The notes beneath the pieces are model-generated. The model saw only the letters and a list, made by a program, of their open reading frames with translations. It had not been told where the DNA came from and ran no database searches. A DNA stretch of 64,000 nucleotides from Setaria digitata. Its lineage: Eukaryota > Nematoda > Chromadorea > Rhabditida > Setariidae. Numbering within the stretch: the first letter of the stretch is position 1; each line of letters begins with the position of its first letter. Of the stretch, positions 33,001-45,549 are shown in pieces. Made by a program: the position numbers and the translations under genes. The stretch lies in NCBI GenBank assembly GCA_003640385.1, contig RCAB01000118.1, positions 62,001 to 126,000 of the forward strand. The letters are read 5' to 3'.

Positions 33001-34822
33001 TGATAATGAGTGGTAATTTTTATTTATCACTTAAGATTACGTCAAATGCGATTATTGCGAGCGTCGTTTTAATCAAGCAGCAGCAGAACGACACATTCCA
33101 TTTTGCAAAACACAATCTGAAAAGAAAAGACCAATAAAAGTTAGTTCATACTATAATGAAATTTTTCGCTCATCATGAAATTTCAAATTAATTAATTTTT
33201 TCCATCCACCTAATGAAAAAATATTGAAATAGCATCACTTAAAACGACAAAAAATTAGCAATCAGCAATCTTACAGGATATTATTTATAAATTATTAAAT
33301 CTAATCATGAAAAAGAGCAATGAAATTGAAATGCAATGAAACCAAATTAATTAAATACATAAATAAATATGTACGGATGTTACTAAATAATAAATCAGTC
33401 ATTTAGACTTCATAATGAGAGATGAGTGATAAAAAATAACATCGTTGTTTTTTTTTTCTTTTTTGAGAAAAAAAAATTTTTAATTATCTTTGGGATGGAA
33501 TGAAATGAAATGCCGTTAATGAAAGAAGATAACTAATGGTTATAAAATAAGTAAATTAAAATATTTGGTTGCAATTAATTAAGAAAAAAAAAACTGGCCA
33601 CAAAATACTTTCTCTAAAATGATTTTGAAATTGCAGCATTTCATAAAACAAATACTTAATTATAGATCTATTCCATCCATATATGGTAATTAATTTCATG
33701 GATCTAATGTTAGCAACGTACCTAACAATCAGTAGTTCGGAAACTGCTCATATTTCCCATGCTTGTATCACAGCATAGAAATAATTATACACGATTATTT
33801 ATGCTAGTAATCTAACCACACCGAGATAAGCAATCTAAATAATTCACATAAATCCATTTGGCATACATAAAATGTATTTTCTTTAATTTAGATACAGAAG
33901 CAATCAAATGCAACAAAGATACAAACTAACAATGATAGTCAAATTAGCAATGCGTCGTTGAATCGTACTAGCAGAATAACATCGAAGAAACCGGATTCTC
34001 ACTCAGTAATACCGGGACGTCATTCTTCTAGACGCTCCGAATCAACCCAACGATCGTTTCCCATTGATCATCGAAGAGAAATGAGTTCATCAAGAATGTA
34101 AATCGTTTTGTTTTTCATTTTTTTTTTTTGTGGAAAATTTATTTAAAAACTGATGAAATTTTGAAACACATTCAATGCAGTTATAGTAATGTTTTTCACT
34201 TATTCTTTTGTAGATTTCTTTCTAAAAAAAAAAAAAAAGATAAAACTTTTTTTACTAATCTGCATGGATTTTACAACATTTACATGCACATGCATTTGCA
34301 TGCTTTATCAATAGAACTCTAAAGGTACTTAAACATTTGCAATATTTTATCATTAACATGTACATGTGAATTATCAATAAAAGTAACCAAATATGTGTAC
34401 GTTATCAGTAGAGCTCTAAATGCATGCATGCATTTACTGCATTCTGCATGCAACTTAATGCATATTATGCATGCATTTGCACGAATTACAGTTGCTTTTA
34501 ATTTCATCTTTTCATAATAATTAAGGAGGAAAATAATTTTGTAACCTTAATTAACTTTAATTATTCCAGAAGAAATAATTCTGTCACACGTTCAGCCAAC
34601 AAATGCACTGGACAAATAAGTAATGCTTCGGAACAAGAAAAAATAAATTCATCGTAAGTAATTAAGTATTTCGAGTAAAGAGAAGTATTAATTGTTAAAT
34701 TTACTGATAAGATTAATTTCAGAGGTTCATATCAAAGTAATGATGGAGAAAGGGTATCACGACAGTTACCTGCTACCAAAAAAGCTAACAAAGCATGCGG
34801 AACTACGAAGAAAAGAATGTAA
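30080..34822 (+). CDS. ZC2HC1/FAM164-type C2HC zinc-finger protein
   Basis: Exons 30080-30095, 30892-30965, 31518-31649, 32184-32325, 33036-33139, 33892-34097, 34570-34653 and 34723-34822 give about 285 residues. Two zinc-finger modules match human ZC2HC1A/B: CEVCGRNF with VKHESICRK, and CDYCERRFNQAAAERHIPFC. Between them are the family segments KIFDSGRQRATGSDI and SWREKHETFVNAI. The C-terminal third is Ser/Arg/Asn-rich, low complexity. The molecular role of this family is not established. The first exon (MNRSM plus one base) is a short inferred piece. The 3' end is uncertain: the frame stops at TAA (34820-34822), but a GTAAGT donor at 34819 could lead to more exons, for example a 14-base candidate at 35042-35055. 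The intron 34098-34569 carries six TGCATG motifs. Confidence 0.82.
34261..34473 (+). promoter_or_regulatory. Intronic cluster of six TGCATG (UGCAUG) motifs
   Basis: Exact TGCATG occurs at 34261, 34297, 34421, 34425, 34445 and 34468 on the sense strand of the ZC2HC1-like gene, inside one 472-base intron. UGCAUG is the binding site of RBFOX/FOX-1 family splicing regulators, which nematodes possess. Regulation here is inferred from density only. Confidence 0.5.
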
Positions 34823-37350
34823 GTGAACTGATTAATTAATTAAATCAGATTAATTATATTCTGTATAATCGATGTATGATATAATATTCCACCGTTTTAA
34901 TGAAAATGAAATTTCTGAACAGTGAAAAAATTATACCTTTTTTCCTTTTTGTATTTTATCTTATTCTCACCAATTGGTTATAAACCGTCACCGTGAAATA
35001 ACGTGAAAATGGGCAACGAAACCGCATTCTCTCTCTTACAGCTCATTTAGTCAACGTGAGTTATGTTTCACTGAAATAAGCCAGTTGAATTATTATTTTC
35101 ATCAGATGTTTTCCAAATTTCTTTTATTTTTACATTAATAATACTAATGAAATTCATTTCACGTGTTATTGATGACTTGATAATATTTAATAATAATCAT
35201 TATACGTGAACAAAAATACTTTCATATTAATGTTATTCGTCTAATACGAATGAAAACGACTGCACGTTGACGATATCCATGTCACGTAACACGCATCCAC
35301 TTACTTCACGGAAAACAATTACGTGAAACAAAAGTTGAATCATTCAAGTTTTCGTAAAGTACTGTGAACATATTTTATCGGCCGTCAACTGTATACGCGA
35401 AAGGAAAGAAAGGCTCGCGGTGGGGAATACCGCAGTGTTTTTCGGGGAGATTCTGAAGTGATTTGACTGAAGTAAAGTGAGATAAGCATGACGAGAAGGT
35501 AGAATTCCGCGTAGAAAACACGTCCTCTCTGACTGATCCAGATTGGTTTACGCTAAAAAGCTACGTGAAACATTGAACAACATGAGAAATCCGTACATTA
35601 TATTTCAAGTTAGAAAATCGCACGTGTCTGCTAGAAATTGTGTAGAATTTATTTGTTCATTACTTACTTCATACTGATTATAATGTAAAGGGCATGTGGA
35701 GACGTTAACTTACATATGTGCCAAACTGTCCTACGTAGGTTGATTCACGTAATGCAATACAGTACTACACGAGATGCAGTGAAGATGAGGTTGGGACTTT
35801 GAATATAAATTTCAGATTTCACGAGCAAATATTGAAATGTGCTTCTGACTGAAGTGATGGGTGGAAACTGAATTGGTATAAGGTTTTCACTTGAATAACA
35901 AAGAGGAGTTGAGTCTACTTGTTCCACCCCGTACGGCTCTGTTTTCAGAATATGTTAAGATATGTGGAAAAGTTTAAAATTTCACTTAGAAAAAAAGTAA
36001 ATTAAAAAAAGAAATGAAGTTAGAAAATTAATCAGTTTGATCTATGGTATTAAATTCCCGGAAGTACGAGAAATCTATGATTTTTCCAACGTAATTGTGC
36101 TAATGCGAGAAAGACGAGAATCCACAGACGTGTATTCCATTTCAGATTTGAAAAGTAAAGTTGCATTCGTTACGTGTGTTCAAGTTTACTAACTTAGTGT
36201 AAATGGATACAGAACGTGTTCGATCTGTGACATCTAGAAACTGCTTAGTTTAAATTGTATAATTATTATGTATGTTGCAGATACTGTGAACAGTGCTAGA
36301 ACCTACTGCTTTTAATGCAGTAGCATGCTATTTTGCCTTTTCTATAGTTTTTACTAATTACAAGTGCTACTAATTACTCCTGTGTTTTGCAACTTGCCTT
36401 TTCATTACCTTACATTATCAATTATTTTTACGTGACACATCACATATAATCTTTCATTTTTCCATCATAAATTAATTAATTGGTAATTATCTTCGAAATA
36501 ATGCAAATATTTCGATAATTTATGCAGGAATTTTCTTTTTCTTGTGTGTACTTTTTTTTTTTTTTTTTCCCTTTACATTGTGTAGATTTCATTTAAAATG
36601 TAAAATTTTTGAGAATGGATTAGAAAAGTGTTTAAAATGTGAAAAATGATCGTTGTTGAAATAAAACAAGAGGAAAGGAAAATTACCACTAATAGTTATT
36701 GATAAAGATTTATAGGGAATCAATCATTAAACAACAAATAAAAAAAAAGGGAGAGAAAAAAATTTTGTTCAAGTTCAATAATTTTTAAGCCTTAACAGCT
36801 TAGTGATGAATTCTTGTTATTTTCTTTTTTTTTTTTAATGTCTTTTTCCATTTTTTGCTTCTTTTTTACAAATTGGAAATTTTTTTTTATTTCTGTTTCT
36901 TAGGAAAAAGAATTTTTAGCGTAGACAACTGCTCTTACTAATTAGATGTATTTTGATAATATCTGGTTCTTCTTATTTTTATTTTTCACTTTTTTTTTTC
37001 CATCTTCTTTCTCTCTCTTTGCATCTTTGTAGCTTCTTGTTAAAATTGTGTCAAGTGGATGCTTATTTGTGCGATAATACACTTTAGCAAGTTGTATATT
37101 TCTGGATGATTTGTTGTTTTTGAATTTGACATGTAAAATATATTTTTTATTTCATCTGTTTCTCTCTTTCCTTCTTTTTTTTTTTTTGCATTTTTTATTT
37201 TCCATTGAAATTGACAGAAAGAGGGAAGAAATTTCCAAATTTTCCCCTATTAATTAATTTGTGAAAAGTTAAATGTGATTTTTCGTTTCTGATTGGATTT
37301 ATTTCAGTGAAGTATGATGAAAGTATATTAAAATTTTTTTTATTACTGCT
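34823..37350. other. Intergenic region, presumed sulfatase promoter, rich in ACGTG motifs
   Basis: 2.5 kb without a supported gene apart from a possible 14-base exon at 35042. From about 35000 to 36440 there are many CACGT/ACGTG motifs (for example near 35013, 35053, 35161, 35206, 35326, 35563, 35612, 35753, 36171, 36431), and base composition is less AT-rich than the surroundings. A trans-splice-like acceptor ATTTCAG ends at 37307, followed by a tiny upstream open frame 37314-37331. Confidence 0.45.
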
Positions 37351-40300
37351 ATGGCGATTATCATTCTGGATATGGTATTGTTGTTCTTCTGGTATCAGCG
37401 ATAATTTACGATTTACAGCCTGCTAATTATGTCAGGTTTCTTCTATTTGATACCGCTGACATACCTTTTATGGCATATTTCATCGCTCGAAGCATGGTAA
37501 AGAAAACATTTCTTTTCTTACGCTATTTTCAGTTTAATTTCCAACAATGCTGCATTTCGAATTCCATTAAATAATGTGTAAAAGTTAATACAACTTGTGA
37601 ACAGCGAGAATTTCATGTTATATTCATGCTGATATTAGAATTAATATTTTCAATATAGAAATATCAGAAGTGAAAATGATATGCATGTTATGAGTGTTTT
37701 CTTTTGTAATAGGAAAATTTTTTTTGTATGGATAGGAAGTATTATTATTAACGTAATGTTGTATTATCAGTTTTTAAATTATTCTGTGCATATTATTTTC
37801 AATCGGAAATCGAAATTTGGTATTAGACATAAATGCCTAAAATAATAATTATTTCTGATATAAACTTCAATTTATGTAGTGCAGGTAGATTTCTCCAACA
37901 TTCGAAATTACTGGAAAACTGATTGGATTTTATTTCTTGAACTTATACTTCTCTTTGAAATTTCTCACGCAGTATTGAGCTCTTCGCTACATTTTCCCGA
38001 GAAATTTCACACTGAAAGCTTCGATTTTGTAGGTTGCCTGTTCGACCAAACATAATATTGATAATGACTGATGATCAAGATATCGAATTAGGCTCCATGC
38101 AGGTTTTTTTGTGCTTCATTTAATCATTTGTTTTTATAGTATGTTATTGTAAGCATAACCGACGATTGTTTTAAATGATTTTGAAATAACTAAATTTGGA
38201 ATGTTAGATAGTATTATGATGCTGATGATCTTATGTCGAAGAAATATTTTTTTAGGTTAGCATTTTGGAGCAGTAATTTTTGTAAATAGTACAATTCAAA
38301 TATGAACAAATTTTTCACTAAGGTAAAAAGTTAATCTAAACAAACGGTTTTTAGAATAACAGTAATAAATGTATCTTCTTTTTTCTTTCAGTTTATGCCA
38401 AAAACCATACATTTGCTGAAGGAACGTGGAGTAACATTTCATTCAGGCTTCGTTTCAACGCCGATATGTTGTCCAAGTCGCAGTTCAATATTAACTGGGA
38501 TGTATGCACATAATCACCATGTACTTACAAATAATCATAATTGTTCTGGGAATGATTGGAGGTATTCTTTTGCATTTGTAATTAAGGAAATTTTTGATTA
38601 AGGGAATTCCTTAAGAAATTCAAACTATTAGTAGCCAAAGAAGTGAGTTATGCTGATTGCTATCGTTGTAACTTTGATCAGGAAGACTCATATGTATCAT
38701 TCGCATCCAGCATCTGGTGAGACAATTTTGTTGTGTTGAATGAATGAATAGTTCAAAATTGATATATAATTCGGAAAAGGAATGAGATGGGAATCGGGAA
38801 ACTATGATGTTTAGAAAAGGAAATTTATTGCGATTAAAGCAAACTTTTTTCTTACAAAACTTTGTTTCTTTTTTAACTTTTAGTAAAATTCACTTATGTC
38901 AAATGTTTAACAAACTTTCAGGAACAACTATGAAAAAAACACATTTGCTGTATATTTAAAAAATAAGGCGGGCTATACAACAGGGTATTTTGGTAAATAT
39001 TTGAATGAATATACTGGTTCGTACATTCCACCTGGATGGGACCATTGGATGGGCTTGATCCGAAATAGTCGATTCTACAACTATACCGTAAATGTGAACG
39101 GAGATAAGATCAGGCATGGTTCGGATTATGGAAAGGTTTGTTTGTGATCTTTTTTTTTTCCTTTTTTTGCATGTGTCAAGTTTCTTTATTCTTAGATTTT
39201 CAGCAAAATAATAGTGATAGATGTTATCATTGTGCTTGAAAAATTAAACAATTGAACATTAAATTTCTCCATTATCAAATATTATATTCGAGACTTTTTT
39301 GTGTCCAGTTGCCGATATTACTATCACCTTTAAAAGTGCATTCATTAATTAGAAAAGTTAAATTGCTATTGTCTCAGGATTATTTCACCGATTTAATTGC
39401 TAACGATACAATAGCATTTATTCGGCAGTTGCATGGCGAAGATCCTTTCAAGCCGTACTTGATTGTGATATCATTTCCAGCACCGCATGGTCCAGAAGAC
39501 CCAGCTCCGCAGTATTCTACATGGTTTCAGGATGTTGAAACACACAGGTATGTTTATCCCAGGGTTTAGGAATGCGATTGTGGCTATAAAGGAAATTCTT
39601 TTTTAACTCCTTAAAATATCTAAACATTTAAGGACAAAAGCTTGGAATTATGCTCCGAATCCTGACAAACAATGGCTTCTGCAACATACTGGACGTATGG
39701 AACCCGTTCATGTTATATTTACGGATGTTCTACACAGACGACGACTGCAGACATTACAGAGTGTGGACATTAATGTTCAGAGAGTTGGTTCTAGAAAGTA
39801 TTTTTCGAATTCTTATCCCTTAATGAATTTTAATAAATTCTCTTTAAACATCTACAATTAGTAAACTGGGGAGGTGATAAATTTGCTGTACTCTTTGATG
39901 TGATACATATGAAAGCTCAGGGAGCTGTTAATGAATAAATTTTAAAATTCCTTTACAAAAAGTTTCAAGATTGCTTGCTCATTCTTTTCTTTCGCTATGA
40001 AGCGTCTCATTGTGATGATATATTTGTTATTTTGGATATGTCCTGTTCTAGGTAAATTATTTTAAATATTTTCATTCGAAACATCAAGGCAGTTTTTTGT
40101 TCTATGAAATCTGATGGGAATAATTTATAGCTAGTAAATGAATTACGCGATCTGGGTGATCTGTCGAATACCTTTTTTATCTATACAAGTGATCATGGCT
40201 ATCATTTGGGGCAGTTTGGCTTAGTGAAAGGCAAAAATATGCCATACGAATTCGATATCCGCGTACCATATTTTATTCGTGGACCAGGTCTTCCGAAGAA

Positions 40301-43300
40301 TATATCGTAAGTTATATTTCAGTTTAATTCATTCCCTACGTTTATCGAATTTTACTCGTAATAGTGATTTATCGATAGTGAGAAACGTATTTTCCGTTTC
40401 CAGTACGTTTATTATTTTATTACAGAGTTCTATGCTCAGTATAAGATGCTCAGTTTAGAAGTTAATATGGGGAGTAAAACCGGAAGCAAAGCGGAAGTAA
40501 AACCCTTATAAGTTAACAGAAACTCCAGAATTTACCCGACATTTGCTTGAATTGAGTTATTTAGGATTCGTGAACCTGTAATGAATGTTGATATAGCTCC
40601 AACCATCTTAGATATAGCTGGAGTAGCAATACCACGTCATATGGATGGACGTTCATTGGTACAACTTATGCGACAGTATGGTAATGCTAAATTTTAATTA
40701 ATAATGATAACTATTCTTAGTGATGTTACATAATAAACTTATGGAATTATCATCACTTTGAACCGCCTAGATTATGAGCTGCAGTTATGGACAAATAATA
40801 AGTAATGTTTAAGCTTTAAATGGTAATTGAGGTTGTTTTGGTTTTCTTTTGCTTTCGTTATCTTTTGGCCTTGCTTTTTTCAAATTAATCTTTTTTTTTT
40901 TAAGATAAGCAGAAAAAGAAAACTAAGAAGGAAGCTAAAAAAACAAATGATTTCAAATGGCGAGATACAGTGCTAATTGAAAGAGGGTAATCTCTTCTTT
41001 TTTTTTCTCTGATGATTAGAGAACCTACAGGTTGTTTTTTTACATTGTTAATCTATATGTAACTTTTTGTTCTGAAAAACATAATTTTCTTGATTCTAAA
41101 ATATTCAGATCTATTTAAATATTCATCATTAATAAAAGGACTTCTTTTTTTTTTGTTATTTTTGGCCTTGCAGCAAAATGACGAAGTTAACCCGAATACG
41201 TGACCGATTTATGGAGCAGCGTGGCCGGTTGAGTAAAGATGCTCGAGTGCAAAGAGCTTGTACTCGACCGGAATTCAGGGAACCATGCCGGAAAGGGCAG
41301 GTAATAGCATTCTTGAAAGGAAAGTCTGTTCTCAGGCATGTTTTAGCAAATTATCCGAGATCAGTAATATGTAGTCGAAATTCTCTACACATTTTCTGTG
41401 AAGTTCTTTTGCTAGCTTTACTTAATATAGATTATATCACCTATCACTTTTCAGGATATCCTTGTAATGCCGTCTTTTGAGGACATATGCATGTATGCCG
41501 TGTGATCGTTGGGTGTATTCAACTGCAGAACTGTTGATGTAAATGTAAAATTGTGTTTTCAAATAACTATCACTTCAGCAATGGAAGTGTATTCGTGACG
41601 TTTCCGGCAAATGGAAAATTTTCAAATGTCAGGCAAATGTAGATATCGTCAGAGATTGTGATTGTTCTTCGGAAACTATGTTGAAACGGCGTTATCGCAG
41701 ATCCAAAAGACAGCATGGTTAATCTAACATATATGTAACACAGAGTTTCTAACTTGTATTATCTGCGTGTAATACACAATCGGTTAATTCTACTGCACCT
41801 TTTAGAGACCTCTCTGATTGTTTCCTTAAGTTACTGGTTTGTTAATCCTTAATAATTTCATTACTCTCAGAGATTTTTCGAGCAAGATTTTTTTCAGAGA
41901 GGATTAGTATTCGGCGAGTAGCAACCATAGCTCAAATGGACGAGGAAGGTGAATCTGTTTTTCTAGAAGAAAATTTACAAAAATTTTGGGAGGAGGAGTT
42001 TTTGCAATATATACAAGAGGTACGCTCTTTCGATTTTGAAATAAGCACTTGAAACATGGATTTATTGAGGTGCACTGCTCCATTATTTCTCTACCAGAAC
42101 TCCGTTTAGTTCCTTTTTGGATACTGTTTTAGCCAAACGTTATATTTTGAGCAGCTCTTTGTGATTAGGTGAAAAATCGTTATGTGCTAATGAGTTTGAT
42201 ATTAATTCGAAATATTTAAATTAACAAGTTTTATTAATTATTGGTCTGTTAGGTAGATATTGTTTTTTCATAATTTCTTATTGCTTTTAATATAGAAAGA
42301 AATGTTGGAAAGTGGTGAATGGTATCAAGGTATTCTCGAAAATCGAGGTGATCTGGTTGTTGATGATGCGCGAATCAGACGATCAGTAAAAGTGGATAAA
42401 GGAAGGATTGGTTGTAAGATATTTCCAAATATACAATATCTTATGCTTAACTTTAACTAAGTATTGGAGCTATGCTTAACTTTAACTAAGTATTGGAGCT
42501 ATCCTCGAAGTGAGATTCTGAAATATCATATCGTTTTCCAGCTCTTTGTATACGTTACAATATGAGTGTCATTTGTAAACCAAAGGTGTTTCGAGATTCC
42601 AAGTCATGGACAATTCATAAAGCAAAAGTAAACGATCGAATTGAAAATCTCAAACGAAAATTAATGCTTTATAAGGTTGTCTTTACATGGTTTTATGATT
42701 TAAAATCCATCTTTTTCATATTGATTTCCCTCCTAATATGTGTAAAATGAAAGAGTGAAGAAGAGAATCCGCCCCAGCAGTACTTTATAGTAGATTTTAA
42801 TCAGTGCGCTTACTAGATTCATTAGCATTGAGAATAATGTCAAGATTATCTTAATTTCTCCGCATGTTTCATTTGATAGATTTCAAGAATTTCTTTTAAG
42901 GACATGCGAAGAACTTTGAAACGAAGGCGACCGTCAGCATTGAACAGTTTCTCATCATTAAATGATCTAAGTCGATGCATCTGCAATGTCACTCATGCTC
43001 GTCTCTTAAAGTAGCCTCTAGTCATCTCATTGTTTTAGATGTTTTCAATATAGTTTGTAGTGGTTATAAAAACATTTGAAGTAAAAATTAAACAGGCATT
43101 AAATATTTTAAGGGATGAAAGCAACCATGATAATGTATTGTGGTCGGAAAAGGGTCGAAAAGGTATGCTCAGCCATCAGCAGGCGAAGATTAACCCGAAG
43201 TAATGCTTTTTAGAGTTCTTAAAATTATAGCCGTTTTAGGCATTTTGGATAATTTCCATTTAAAATTAAACAGGAGTAAAGAATAGGATTCAGTAGTGTC

Positions 43301-44116
43301 ATTAGCGAATTAGTTCCGTTTGTTAAAAGACTTTGTGGTGTTATTTACAAACGTTTGAATACGTTGTAAGATCTATTTCAGGCTACTGGAAACAATAAAT
43401 AGGATATTCGAACGTAAGCAATTACTTAAGGAATGTGAATAATTGCAGAAGCGTAAATCACGACGAACTGCATGCAAATTGTACAGTACCACAAATGAAC
43501 TGTTTCGTACACGGTGCTGATCACTGGAGGACTCCACCATTTTGGCCGGAACTCTATGGCCAATTTTGCTTTTGTCAAAATTCCAACAATAACACATACT
43601 GGTGCCTACGGACAGTTAATACTACACACAACTTCCTGTACTGCGAGTTTATCACCGAATTTATAAGTTACTATGACCTTAGTGGTGACCCTTACCAGGC
43701 AATTAACTTTTTCTCCGTTAAATTTGAACCTTTTTTAACAGTAACAATAAAAAGGAAGAAAACACATTTTGTGATTTATGAAGGCAACTTTTGAGAATAT
43801 TTTCTCGTATTTCAAAATTTATCGTTTAATTTTGAATAATAAATTTGCTGGGTAAAAAATTCAATGGTAGTTGTCAGTCACATTTATCAACAAAAGCCTA
43901 TTATTATCATTTCAGTTACACAATATTGTGTGGAGTATACCACTGGGAGTGTTAGAACAGCTAAGTAAGCAACTTGAACTTCTGCGAACATGCCAAGGTC
44001 ACAGACAATGTGAACACTACTCTTCTTCGATATGGCACCTACCACTTATGGAATTTGATAGTAGTGGCACTACTCAGCCCTTTGCTGATAAGCTCCAAGG
44101 ATTTCAAAAACTTTAG
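37351..44116 (+). CDS. sul-1: Extracellular heparan sulfate 6-O-endosulfatase (SULF/SUL-1)
   Basis: Eighteen exons give about 838 residues: 37351-37391, 38033-38102, 38392-38561, 38922-39135, 39378-39547, 39633-39783, 40131-40306, 40565-40680, 40905-40986, 41174-41300, 41579-41717, 41898-42019, 42296-42413, 42542-42675, 42880-43010, 43113-43199, 43431-43698, 43916-44116. It removes 6-O-sulfates from heparan sulfate outside the cell, tuning Wnt, FGF and other ligands. The sulfatase domain has [24 protein letters not shown] with formylglycine Cys63, and [17 protein letters not shown]. The middle is a basic hydrophilic domain with a furin-like RSKR (480-483). The C-terminal domain has [20 protein letters not shown] and [10 protein letters not shown], matching vertebrate SULF. 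The first exon (a hydrophobic stretch of about 13 residues) is the weakest call. The junctions at 43010-43431 are inferred; the acceptor could be 43449. One intron has a GC donor. Confidence 0.92.
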
Positions 44117-45549
44117 AAGAAGCAATCAAGAAGGTCCAAATTTTGACGCATTTGAATTTTATTTGTAGATAATGCTATTTTGTATATTACATTTGAAGCT
44201 CCATTCATTTTACGATGCTTTCAGTTTTAAAACCACTCTGTATTTTTCTCGATAAATCAAGTCGACAAAATATCCTGCACTAATGGAAATCATCCGCAAT
44301 TTTCGCTTTTTATAGGCCAGAAAATAAATGCTTTTCAATCTTCTGGAACCAAGTTCTCTTGTTCTGAACAATAGCCCAAGGTTATTTATTAGGAAGTTAT
44401 TTTTAGTCCAAATTTCACTCCATTCAACATAGAGATCGATGTATATATGTAGGCGTGCATACAATTTTTAATGTTGAAATTGCTTTTTACAATTTATTCA
44501 TCCTTTTTTTCGTTGGCAATATAACAAATTAATAAGACATCAATAAATCAATCACGGTGATAGCCTATAAATCAGTACATAAATTGAGAAACACAAAAAA
44601 TAATCATACGAAGTACTTTAAAGAGATGTCTTAGATGGTACACTTCCGGACTGTGGAGCTCTCCATTTTCCATTCGATCTCTAAAGAAGAAAAAAAAAAG
44701 ACAGATCCTAGCAGGTTAAGCTAAAATCTATGCAATGTTTAATTAAAAAGAAATCTTCCCCGTCACTTCAACTATTTCATTTCAGTATCTGCTTCGTCAT
44801 CTACACTGAATATGCTATTAATAGAAGCAGAAATGCTGGGGAATGGGAAAAAAAAAAACTTGTTCTCCATATCAGACAGTTAAAGACTCCGAAGGTATTA
44901 GTAAGTAGCTTGCAGTAGTCTCATAAAGCATACTCCAAAATTTGCTACGCTCTTCAAATTTTTCAAAACCACAGTACTCAAATTTCATATTGATACTCTT
45001 TTGGCCTTAAGGTATCATGATAATACTAAGTAAACGGAAATAATATGACGAAAAGAAAATGTATAACCTACAGGAAATATTAAAAATAGAATAAAGCAGG
45101 AAATAGGGAAATCGCATATGAAAAGAGAATAGGAGATAACCGTTACATGTTAACAATAAAGCATGTGCATATGGAAAGTAATAATGTTTGCCACATATAA
45201 TTTAAATATATATTTAAAAAAGGAAAAAGAATCCAAAAGAACAATAAATGCATATGACAAATATGACAGCAACATAGCATAGCGCTTCGAAAGGCATTTT
45301 TTAAAGTACAATTTAGAAAAAAATTCATAAATTTAATAAAGAAAAATTAGAAAATTAACAAGCAATAAAATTTCCTTCCAACAAAATTTACAAATATAAA
45401 TCTTCAAGGACTTCATTCTGTTTCTGAAGCGTGAAAATTTCTGTCTGCTTCTTTATCAATCCGGGAAGGAGATACCAGTACTATTAAAATCAATATGCTA
45501 CTTAAATAAAATATAACACGATGACAGTGCTTCAATGAGTGAGCACGTT
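44117..45549. other. Convergent 3' ends of the sulfatase and CAP genes
   Basis: It separates the two convergent stop codons and must contain both 3' untranslated regions. It is AT-rich and no other gene is seen. Confidence 0.55.
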
